Below, one piece after another: positions 6,546 through 12,093 of a DNA stretch of 12,093 bases (its first letter is position 1; every line of letters begins with the position of its first letter). The position numbers were made by a program, and so were the translations under genes. Below the pieces are notes generated by a model, which worked only from the letters and a program-made list of their open reading frames with translations, was not told the origin of the DNA and made no database searches. This stretch comes from Acidobacteriota bacterium (GTDB lineage Bacteria; Acidobacteriota; Terriglobia; Terriglobales; Acidobacteriaceae), in assembly GCA_021781255.1 (NCBI GenBank), contig JAJXXG010000975.1, forward strand, positions 1 to 12,093, given 5' to 3'.

Positions 6546-7637
6546 CTACGGCTCGTCGTTATACACCCCCACCTGCAGCTTGCCGCCCTCGCGCATCTGC
6601 GCGCGAAACATGCCCGGCGTGTTGAAGCTCCAGGCCATCTGCCCATCCGGCGTAATGGCGATAACGCCGCCGTCGCCGTGCAGTGCCTCCAGTTCCTTGT
6701 GAATCACCGCATCCGCCGCCTGCTGCAACGGCATGCCCTTGAACTGCACAAGATTGCACACCTCGCGCGCCACCGTCAGCCGGATAAAGTACTCGCCCGT
6801 GCCCGTGCCTGAAACTGCACATGACTTGTTCGACGCATACGTCCCCGCGCCAATGATGGGCGAGTCGCCCACCCTCCCCGGCATTTTGGCCTGCATCCCG
6901 CCCGTCGAAGTCCCCGCCGCAATATTCCCCTTCACGTCCAGCGCCACCGCGCCCACCGTGCCGTAGTGCCGCGAGCCCGGCGACTCGTCAAAGAACGCCA
7001 TCGGCACCGTCTTGCCCTCAGCCGGTACGCCTGCCGGCCGCGGCGGAATCGGCTTGCCTTCCTTCTTCAGTTGCTTCACCAGTTGTTGCCAACGGCTCTC
7101 CGTGAAGAAGTAGCTCGGCGGTTCCTGCTCAAGCCCGATGCTCGCTCCAAAGTCGTCCGCGCCTTTGCCCACAAGAAAAACGTGCGGAGTCTTTTCCATC
7201 ACCGCCCGCGCCAGGCTGATCGGGTGCCGCGTGCGCGAGACGCTCGCCACTGAACCCGCCATCAGGTTGGAACCATCCATGATCGCCGAGTCCATTTCGT
7301 TTCTGCCGTCGGAGGTAAACACCGCGCCGCGGCCCGCATTGAAGAGCGGATCATCCTCGAGCACGTGGATCGTGGCCTCTACCGCATCAAGCGCGCTGCC
7401 GCCCTGCGCCAGGACCTTGGATCCGGCTTCAGTTGCCCTCGCAAGCGATGCGCGATACGCCGTGTCGCCCGCCGGACCAAGCGCCGAGCGCTCAATCACG
7501 CCCGCGCCTCCATGCACCACAATCGCCCAGTGACGCGCGGGCTGTTGCGCCCACGCTGTCATCGCTGCCGTCAACAAGACTGCCGCCACGGCTGCTGCCA
7601 TCATCCTTCTGCTCTGCAAGCGGTTCAGCTTCTCCAT
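6546..7637 (-). CDS. iaaA: Exported isoaspartyl peptidase / plant-type L-asparaginase
   Basis: This Ntn-hydrolase (asparaginase family 2) removes isoaspartyl residues from damaged dipeptides and hydrolyses L-asparagine. The precursor cleaves itself before a Thr, which becomes the N-terminal nucleophile. That Thr is T227 in YGTVGAVALD; the residue two before it is Tyr, where many homologues have His. Further family motifs are the N-terminal VVHGGAGVI, NAGRGAVFT, AAGTSTGG (about 240-247), GRVGDSP (254-260) and the late GTGTGEYF. The 363-residue length fits family members with a leader (E. coli IaaA, about 320). Residues 1-30 form a signal peptide: basic start, hydrophobic core AAAVAAVLLTAA, likely cut after AWA. 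It should therefore act in the periplasm, unlike cytosolic E. coli IaaA. The ATG at 7637 is chosen because AGGAG precedes it, although only 3 bases away. A 12-codon upstream extension would bury the signal peptide. It is divergent from the NUP gene. Confidence 0.92.
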   Translation of the reverse strand: MEKLNRLQSRRMMAAAVAAVLLTAAMTAWAQQPARHWAIVVHGGAGVIERSALGPAGDTAYRASLARATEAGSKVLAQGGSALDAVEATIHVLEDDPLFNAGRGAVFTSDGRNEMDSAIMDGSNLMAGSVASVSRTRHPISLARAVMEKTPHVFLVGKGADDFGASIGLEQEPPSYFFTESRWQQLVKQLKKEGKPIPPRPAGVPAEGKTVPMAFFDESPGSRHYGTVGAVALDVKGNIAAGTSTGGMQAKMPGRVGDSPIIGAGTYASNKSCAVSGTGTGEYFIRLTVAREVCNLVQFKGMPLQQAADAVIHKELEALHGDGGVIAITPDGQMAWSFNTPGMFRAQMREGGKLQVGVYNDEP

Positions 7638-7795
7638 GTACTCCTCGCAAAGTGCGCCTCGCAACATGCGCAATGAATTACAGCCATCCTATGCACGCTC
7701 CCGGAAATGCGCAAAAGGAAAAGTCAAATCGCTCCGGGCAGCCGCCGTTTCCATGCCTCATGGCTGCCGCGTCCGGCGCAGGCGCAATTCCACTT

Positions 7796-7823
7796 TTTAC
7801 AACGAAGGGACTCCACATATCAT
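7796..7823 (+). promoter_or_regulatory. Sigma70-like promoter giving a leaderless NUP transcript
   Basis: TTTACA at 7796-7801 (5 of 6 to TTGACA) and TATCAT at 7818-7823 (5 of 6 to TATAAT) are spaced by 16 bases. The expected start, 7 bases after the -10, is 7830, the A of the ATG. No Shine-Dalgarno sequence lies at normal distance (the GAAGGG at 7804-7809 is about 20 bases away), which agrees with leaderless initiation. Confidence 0.55.
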
Positions 7824-7829
7824 CAATCC

Positions 7830-8909
7830 ATGGATTCAAAAGTCAGGCTGTTCCCTGCACTCCTCATCGCGCTTCTCGCATTGTCCGGTTGCGCGTGGGC
7901 GGCTCAGAAGCGCATCCAGGTAAAGGTTGTCGTGGTCGCCATGTTCGAGCAGGGGCAGGACACGGGCGACGCGCCCGGCGAGCTGCAGTACTGGGTGGAG
8001 CGTGACCACCTCGACCGTGTGTATCCTCTGGCCGCCGGGTATCACGCCGTGCGCATGAACGGCAGTGGCGAGATGGTCGCGCTCACCGGCCAGGGCACGG
8101 CGCACGCCGCGTCCACCATCATGGCGCTCGGCCTCGATCCGCGCTTTGACCTGCGCCACGCCTACTGGCTCATCGCCGGCATCGCCGGGGGCAGTCCGGA
8201 GCGCATCTCGCTGGGCTCGGCTGCGTGGGCGCGATGGGTGGTCGATGGCGACCTGGGCTATGAGATCGATGCGCGTGAGATTCCGCATGACTGGTCCACT
8301 GGCTATCTGCCACTGCGCAAGACGCGCCCCTTCGAGCCGCCCGCCGCGCCGCTCGACGGTCAGGTCTACGAGCTGAATTCCGATCTCGCCCAGTGGGCGT
8401 TTGATCTGACAAAGAAAACACCCCTCGCCGACTCCGACAAGCTGCAGCAAATTCGCGCGGAATTCGACGGCGCCGCCGCGCAGCGGCCGCCGCTCGTGAT
8501 CATGGGCGATGAGATTTCCTCCTCGACCTACTGGCATGGAAAACTCTCCGACGCATGGGCCGCGGAGTGGGTAAATTACTTCACTGGCGGCCAGGGGCAG
8601 TTTGCCACCACGGCGATGGAAGACACCGGCACGCTGCTCTCACTCAAGGGCCTGGCCAGCGCCGGGCGCGTGGACTGGCGCCGCATCATGGTCCTGCGCA
8701 CCGTCAGCAACTTTGACCAGCAGCCGCGCGGCATGAGCGCCGCCGACAGCCTGGCCCGCCAGCGCATCGGCGCCTACAGCGCCTATCTGCCGTCTCTCGA
8801 AGCGGCCTACACGGTGGGCCACACCGTGGTGAATGAGCTGCTCACACACTGGCCGAAGTACGCCACGGCGGATATCGGCGCGCACGAATCCATCAAGCCG
8901 GGACCATAG
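7830..8909 (+). CDS. NUP-family (purine nucleoside permease-like) lipoprotein
   Basis: This 359-residue protein matches, by recall of its motifs, the NUP family named after a yeast purine nucleoside permease. Residues 1-20 are a lipoprotein signal peptide, with lipobox LSGC and lipidated Cys21. No other transmembrane helix exists, so it cannot itself be a channel. Instead the fold signs are those of purine nucleoside phosphorylases: TGQGTAHAAST at 86-96, IAGIAGGSPE at 115-124, VIMGDE at 223-228, MEDTG at 263-267 where phosphorylases have MExxA, and MVLRTVSN at 287-294 before an Asp. It may bind or cleave nucleosides at the cell surface; that is inference. The ATG at 7830 is chosen because it begins the signal peptide. 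An upstream in-frame ATG at 7707 would prepend 41 unlikely residues and hide it. It lacks a Shine-Dalgarno site, and the promoter suggests a leaderless mRNA. It is divergent from the asparaginase gene (192 bp). Confidence 0.85.
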   Translation: MDSKVRLFPALLIALLALSGCAWAAQKRIQVKVVVVAMFEQGQDTGDAPGELQYWVERDHLDRVYPLAAGYHAVRMNGSGEMVALTGQGTAHAASTIMALGLDPRFDLRHAYWLIAGIAGGSPERISLGSAAWARWVVDGDLGYEIDAREIPHDWSTGYLPLRKTRPFEPPAAPLDGQVYELNSDLAQWAFDLTKKTPLADSDKLQQIRAEFDGAAAQRPPLVIMGDEISSSTYWHGKLSDAWAAEWVNYFTGGQGQFATTAMEDTGTLLSLKGLASAGRVDWRRIMVLRTVSNFDQQPRGMSAADSLARQRIGAYSAYLPSLEAAYTVGHTVVNELLTHWPKYATADIGAHESIKPGP

Positions 8910-9047
8910 AGCAATGCCCCCGGCCAGCGCGGGCAAGGCTTTCCCTTGGCGAAGCAGGGCCCGGCAAGGCACAATGCTTGCGTTCTGCAAATTCATCGCT
9001 GGCGCGTTCCGCATTCGGATGGGAGCGCGGCGTCAGGAATGTTCTGC

Positions 9048-9776
9048 ATGCACTCAGTATGGTTTGGCGAGTTTATGGGCACGCTGGTTCTGGTGCTTCT
9101 GGGCAATGGCGTCTGTGCAGGCGTGACCCTGCGCAAGTCCTATGCGGCCGATACCGGCTGGATGGTCGTCACCACCGGATGGGCGCTGGCCGTGCTTTGC
9201 GGCGTGCTTGTGGCGCAGGCCTTCGGCAGTTCCGGCGCACACCTGAATCCCGCCATCACGCTTTCCGTCGCCGTGAACACAGGCAACTACGCGCAACTGC
9301 TTTCCTTGTGGTCTGCGCAGTTGCTGGGCGCCATGTGCGGCTCGTCGCTCATGGTGCTGCACTACGGCCCGCACTGGCGGCTCACGCCCGACCCTGGCGC
9401 GAAGCTTGGCATCTTCTGCACCTGCGGCGCGGTGCGAAGCCCACTCTTCAACTTCGCCGGCGAAGTCATTGGGACGATGGTGCTGGTGGTGGTCGCCGGG
9501 GCCATCGGCTCCCACGGCGTCTCCGCCACGGGACCGGCGGCGGGCGTGGGGCAGTGGCTGGTGGCAAGCCTCGTGTGGGGCATCGGCCTTTCGCTCGGCG
9601 GGACGACAGGCTACGCCATCAACCCCGCACGCGACCTTGGCCCGCGCCTCGTGCATGCGCTGCTGCCGATTCCCGGCAAGGGCGGATCGAACTGGAGCTA
9701 TGCGCCCATTCCCATCGCCGGCCCGCTGCTGGGCGGCGCGCTCGCCGGGCTTCTGCTGCACTTCGCGCACGTGTAA
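9048..9776 (+). CDS. MIP-family aquaporin / glycerol facilitator
   Basis: A six-helix major intrinsic protein of 242 residues that passes water and/or small polyols such as glycerol through the inner membrane. Both signature NPA motifs are present: GAHLNPA ending at residue 69, and INPARDLGPR at 191-200. The second carries selectivity-filter Arg195 and Asp196, the residue typical of glycerol facilitators (NPARD) rather than strict water channels. Tyr189 stands where E. coli GlpF has the filter Phe200, so the pore may differ in size. The start is ambiguous. The ATG at 9048 has AGGA 9 bases upstream and opens directly into helix 1; an ATG at 9039 (three residues longer) or 8946 (34 longer) has poorer ribosome sites. 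A weak promoter (TTGGCG, 18 bases, CACAAT at 8947-8976) fits a start near 8983. It faces the sugar operon tail to tail, 10 bp apart. Transport of a sugar-derived polyol is possible but unproven. Confidence 0.9.
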   Translation: MHSVWFGEFMGTLVLVLLGNGVCAGVTLRKSYAADTGWMVVTTGWALAVLCGVLVAQAFGSSGAHLNPAITLSVAVNTGNYAQLLSLWSAQLLGAMCGSSLMVLHYGPHWRLTPDPGAKLGIFCTCGAVRSPLFNFAGEVIGTMVLVVVAGAIGSHGVSATGPAAGVGQWLVASLVWGIGLSLGGTTGYAINPARDLGPRLVHALLPIPGKGGSNWSYAPIPIAGPLLGGALAGLLLHFAHV

Positions 9777-9786
9777 TGCAGGCGCG

Positions 9787-11217
9787 TCAGCAGACGCGAC
9801 GGAATCCAATTCCCATCAGCGCCGCGGTCTTCTCCAGTGTCGCGGCCACGTGTCCCACGCCTACAGCGCAATGATGCGCAGGCCCCTGCGCGTTCCACGC
9901 ATTCACAAAGCCCCGCGCGCCCAGCGGAAAACGGTAGCGGCTGTTGGTGTTGCCAATCTCCAGAATCGCTCCGGGCACACACTCGCCCTCAGCCACCACC
10001 AGCTTGAAGCGCGTCTCCGTATCCTCGGCAATGGACAGCAGCGTCACCGGCCCGTGCTTCACAGACATTTCCACGGAAAGGCCGCGGCCCACCTTGCCGT
10101 GATACACGCGCAGCGGGCGCACCTTGGTCTTGCCCTCGGCAATGGCGATATGGCCGGGCCCGTCGTGCCCCATCAGCACCAGGTCGTCGTTGAAGTCCAT
10201 CGCGTAGTACTCGGTAAATGAGCCGCCCGCACCCAGCACGTCCATCATCTTCATGGCCAGCACGTTCTTCACCTCATACTCGCCGGCCACGGGAATGTGC
10301 CGCGCGGTCAGCAGGGATGTGCCAAGAATGATGGAACTCATCGTGTTTTCATTGGCGTCATTGCCTGATCCCTTGTAGTAGTAGGCCAGCGCGTCCAGCT
10401 CATGCTGCGCGACAAATGCGTCCAGCGCCACGGCGGTCCGGGCGGCGCGGCGCAATTCATCGGGCGGACAGTCCGGCTGCACATCGAAACTGGTCTGGAA
10501 CTCAGCAACGCGGCGCGTGATGTCGTCCTCCCGCACCTCGCCCGCCAGAGCGCTCAGCTCGTCCACCTCAACAAGCTCAACGTGCGTGCCAAAGACGATC
10601 GAGACCAGTGTCACGTCCGTCATGATGTCCAGCATGCCGCTGTAGTAGTGGCCCATCAACCCGAGTCGCGCAGACGACAGCGTGGAGCGCACGCGCGCCG
10701 CAGCAAGCCACTCCTCGATTTCTCGCCACGTCTCATCTTCGTCCAGCACTCCCGTCACCTGATGGAAGGGAATGCGCGCCCGCTGGAGCACATTGGCAAT
10801 CTCCGGCACCGGGCACGCCGAGCAGTATGCAAGCCAGTGGCCCGTCATGGCCGTGCGATCCTCGAGCCGGTTAAAGGCCGCATAATCGATGGCTGCTTCC
10901 GGCTGCAGATTCAGCACCAGCACCGGAACACCCGCGCGCTGCACCAGCGGCAGCACGGTGTTCGAGAGCGCATATGTGGTCACATAGAGAAACAGCACGT
11001 CGATGTCTTCGCGGCGGCACTGGCGGCCAGCTTGTTGCGCGCGCTGCGGCGCGTCAACAAGGCCCAGGTTCACCACAGCGACACCGGGCCTCGCCAGCCG
11101 CCCCGCCACGCGTGCCACATAGCCCTCAAGCTGCGCCTTGAGCCCCGCAAACTGGCTCCAATAGGCGTCAAGCCCAATGCCGCACAAACCCACGCGCAGT
11201 GGTTGCTCCGCGCTCAT
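9787..11217 (-). CDS. L-arabinose/L-fucose isomerase superfamily enzyme (AraA-like)
   Basis: A 476-residue cytoplasmic sugar isomerase that interconverts an aldose and its ketose using Mn2+. All four metal ligands of the superfamily can be placed by comparison with E. coli AraA: Glu313 (AGEYEVKN), Glu336 (GGSFTEYYAMDF), His351 (VLMGHDGPGH) and His448/449 (GPAHHCAVG). The order and spacing match the AraA pattern of Glu306, Glu333, His350 and His450, so the site looks intact. The N-terminal half is a Rossmann-like region (RVGLCGIGLDAYW at 8-20, VLFLYVTTYALSN at 74-86) that is clearly divergent from E. coli AraA. The substrate cannot be read from sequence. L-arabinose, L-fucose and, from the neighbouring mutarotase, L-rhamnose are candidates. 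The ATG at 11217 has a textbook AAGGAG six bases upstream. The gene lies 27 bp after rhaM and is the last gene of the operon. Confidence 0.9.
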   Translation of the reverse strand: MSAEQPLRVGLCGIGLDAYWSQFAGLKAQLEGYVARVAGRLARPGVAVVNLGLVDAPQRAQQAGRQCRREDIDVLFLYVTTYALSNTVLPLVQRAGVPVLVLNLQPEAAIDYAAFNRLEDRTAMTGHWLAYCSACPVPEIANVLQRARIPFHQVTGVLDEDETWREIEEWLAAARVRSTLSSARLGLMGHYYSGMLDIMTDVTLVSIVFGTHVELVEVDELSALAGEVREDDITRRVAEFQTSFDVQPDCPPDELRRAARTAVALDAFVAQHELDALAYYYKGSGNDANENTMSSIILGTSLLTARHIPVAGEYEVKNVLAMKMMDVLGAGGSFTEYYAMDFNDDLVLMGHDGPGHIAIAEGKTKVRPLRVYHGKVGRGLSVEMSVKHGPVTLLSIAEDTETRFKLVVAEGECVPGAILEIGNTNSRYRFPLGARGFVNAWNAQGPAHHCAVGVGHVAATLEKTAALMGIGFRRVC

Positions 11218-11244
11218 CGTTGCTCCTTGCTGGTCCGACCGTCG

Positions 11245-11598
11245 TCAAGGCAGATAAAAGACCTCTTCCATCATCGGAAAGCGCTCGCCGGGACGCAAGC
11301 CTTCATGGGGCGCGAAGTAAGGCGCCATCGCCTGCTGCCAGCGCAGGTTCACGGGATCATTCTCAATCCGGCTCCATGTGGCTTCAAAGTCCACAGCCCG
11401 CAGCGCGAGAATCAGCAGCTCGTCGCGGCGATAGATGGAGTACTCGCTGATGCCTGCGCGCTTCAGCAGCGCCAGCATCTCCGGCCACACTGCGCGATGC
11501 GCCTCCTCATACGCCTCTGCCGCGCCGGGACGCAGGCGCAGCATGAAGGCATAGCGCTTAAGCGGCTGCGCCTCGACGGGTGCCGCGCCCGTGCTCAC
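11245..11598 (-). CDS. rhaM: L-rhamnose mutarotase (RhaM family)
   Basis: This 117-residue dimeric ferredoxin-like protein interconverts the alpha and beta anomers of L-rhamnose, giving the isomerase the right form. Family signs: YAFMLRLRPG at 16-25, YEEAHRAVWPEM at 30-41 with the catalytic-region Tyr30 and His34, EYSIYRR at 52-58, LRWQQAMAPYF at 85-95, and the C-terminal EEVFYLP, nearly identical to E. coli RhaM. The length slightly exceeds the usual 104 because of a 14-residue N-terminal extension. The start is the GTG at 11598, which overlaps the TGA of the upstream gene in GTGA and implies translational coupling. The only Met codons of the frame that lie upstream, around 11745, would run the gene deep into the previous gene. 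A later Met (residue 19) would cut into the fold. The downstream isomerase begins 27 bp on. Confidence 0.92.
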   Translation of the reverse strand: MSTGAAPVEAQPLKRYAFMLRLRPGAAEAYEEAHRAVWPEMLALLKRAGISEYSIYRRDELLILALRAVDFEATWSRIENDPVNLRWQQAMAPYFAPHEGLRPGERFPMMEEVFYLP

Positions 11599-12093
11599 CA
11601 GTTCACCACCGCAACAGCGAAGGGCTCCAGATGGAGCTTGCCGCCCTCCGGCTTTACGCTGCGCGCCGGGCCGTCGCCGGTCTGTCCATCCACTGCGACG
11701 GCGCTGGCCTTGTCCGCATCGGGCAGCGAAACATCCACCGCCCACGCGCGCTTGTTCGCCAGCAGCAGCTTGTTTCCGCCCGGCGTAACAAAGGCCTGTG
11801 CGGCCACGTTGCCTGCATCTTTATTCTTGCCTTCCACCTTTGTCGTGACCAGCTTGTCGCCGGGATGAAAGTTGTCCTTGATGAGCTTCAGCACCCAGTA
11901 GCGGGCATTCGGCTGGTTGTTCTGCCAGTTCATCATGCTCACGCTGGGAAACTGCGTGGGATAGCCGATCAGTTGCGACTCGCCCACCACATCAATCTGC
12001 TGCTGCGCCAGCTCGATGTAGAGATACGCGTAAAGCGAACCGGCCAGATTCCAGTAGGCTGCCGGGGGCGGTACGTTGTCCTGCGGCGTGTTG
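11595..12093 (-). CDS. Probable glycoside hydrolase, C-terminal part (5' end outside window)
   Basis: The frame is open to the right edge; about 165 residues are visible and the start is missing. The first part includes WNLAGSLYAYLYIE and a segment ending PSVSMMNWQNNQPNARYW, followed by VLKLIKDNFHPGDKLV. It resembles the end of a TIM-barrel glycosidase of the clan GH-A type (GH39, GH51 or GH30-like). The rest, about the last 90 residues, is beta-rich (VTPGGNKLLLANKR, LEPFAVAVVNW) and matches the C-terminal beta-sandwich of those enzymes. Catalytic Glu residues would lie upstream, so activity cannot be judged. Its TGA overlaps the rhaM GTG by three bases, which ties it to the same operon. An arabinofuranosidase- or rhamnosidase-like substrate would fit the neighbours but is inference. 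An internal GTG at 11990 is not a start; the frame continues through it. Confidence 0.6.
   Translation of the reverse strand, partial: NTPQDNVPPPAAYWNLAGSLYAYLYIELAQQQIDVVGESQLIGYPTQFPSVSMMNWQNNQPNARYWVLKLIKDNFHPGDKLVTTKVEGKNKDAGNVAAQAFVTPGGNKLLLANKRAWAVDVSLPDADKASAVAVDGQTGDGPARSVKPEGGKLHLEPFAVAVVNW

Noticed and set aside
6335..6702. Plus-strand frames running over the poly-C tract
   Set aside because: Pro/Arg-rich translation caused by C runs and by antisense of the asparaginase gene.
8978..9874. 298-codon plus-strand frame overlapping the aquaporin
   Set aside because: Arg/His/Ala-rich shadow; the other frame encodes both NPA motifs and six helices.
10402..11868. 488-codon open frame on the plus strand antisense to the isomerase, rhaM and glycosidase
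   Set aside because: His/Arg/Gln-rich translation without a domain; it exists because GC-rich coding DNA leaves the antisense frame open. The minus-strand genes have clear families and ribosome sites.

Overview
The window is a GC-rich bacterial chromosome segment. It has divergent and convergent single genes and one sugar-catabolism operon that runs off the right edge. The gene mix suggests Acidobacteriota (Acidobacteriaceae/Terriglobia-like): a stand-alone PolX with a PHP domain, a NUP-family lipoprotein, an AraA-like isomerase next to a rhamnose-mutarotase gene, secreted degradative enzymes, and several small membrane proteins of no known family. This placement is inferred from content and style; no rRNA or other phylogenetic marker is present. 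I see no tRNA, rRNA, CRISPR array, transposase, phage gene or obvious genomic island.

Left part (1-3876): a small cold-shock protein (102-332), a 256-bp spacer, a bacterial DNA polymerase X with a complete set of catalytic residues (589-2331), and an unknown membrane-anchored protein (2442-3062). The last gene converges on, and overlaps by 14 bp, a coiled-coil membrane protein on the minus strand (3049-3876).

Middle (3877-6545): a 420-bp divergent region holds a good sigma70-like promoter that drives a short-form citrate synthase (4297-5433). After it comes a non-coding stretch rich in perfect inverted repeats, then a small four-helix membrane protein on the minus strand (5706-6146). The 399-bp spacer that follows contains a striking poly-C tract.

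Right part (6546-12093): an exported plant-type asparaginase/isoaspartyl peptidase (minus) is divergent from a NUP-family lipoprotein (plus). The promoter of the lipoprotein gene places the transcription start on the initiation codon itself, so its mRNA is probably leaderless. A glycerol-facilitator-like aquaporin follows. It converges, 10 bp apart, on a minus-strand operon read from the right edge: the C-terminal part of a probable glycoside hydrolase, then an L-rhamnose mutarotase (GTGA overlap), then an L-arabinose/L-fucose isomerase superfamily enzyme. The operon reads as a route from glycoside to free deoxy- or pentose sugar, anomer interconversion, and aldose-ketose isomerisation.

Most of the window is ordinary housekeeping and carbon metabolism. 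I do not see a clear new multi-gene system. The points most worth following are the surface-anchored, phosphorylase-like NUP protein with a leaderless promoter, the unusual pairing of RhaM with an AraA-like isomerase, and the inverted-repeat and poly-C non-coding regions.
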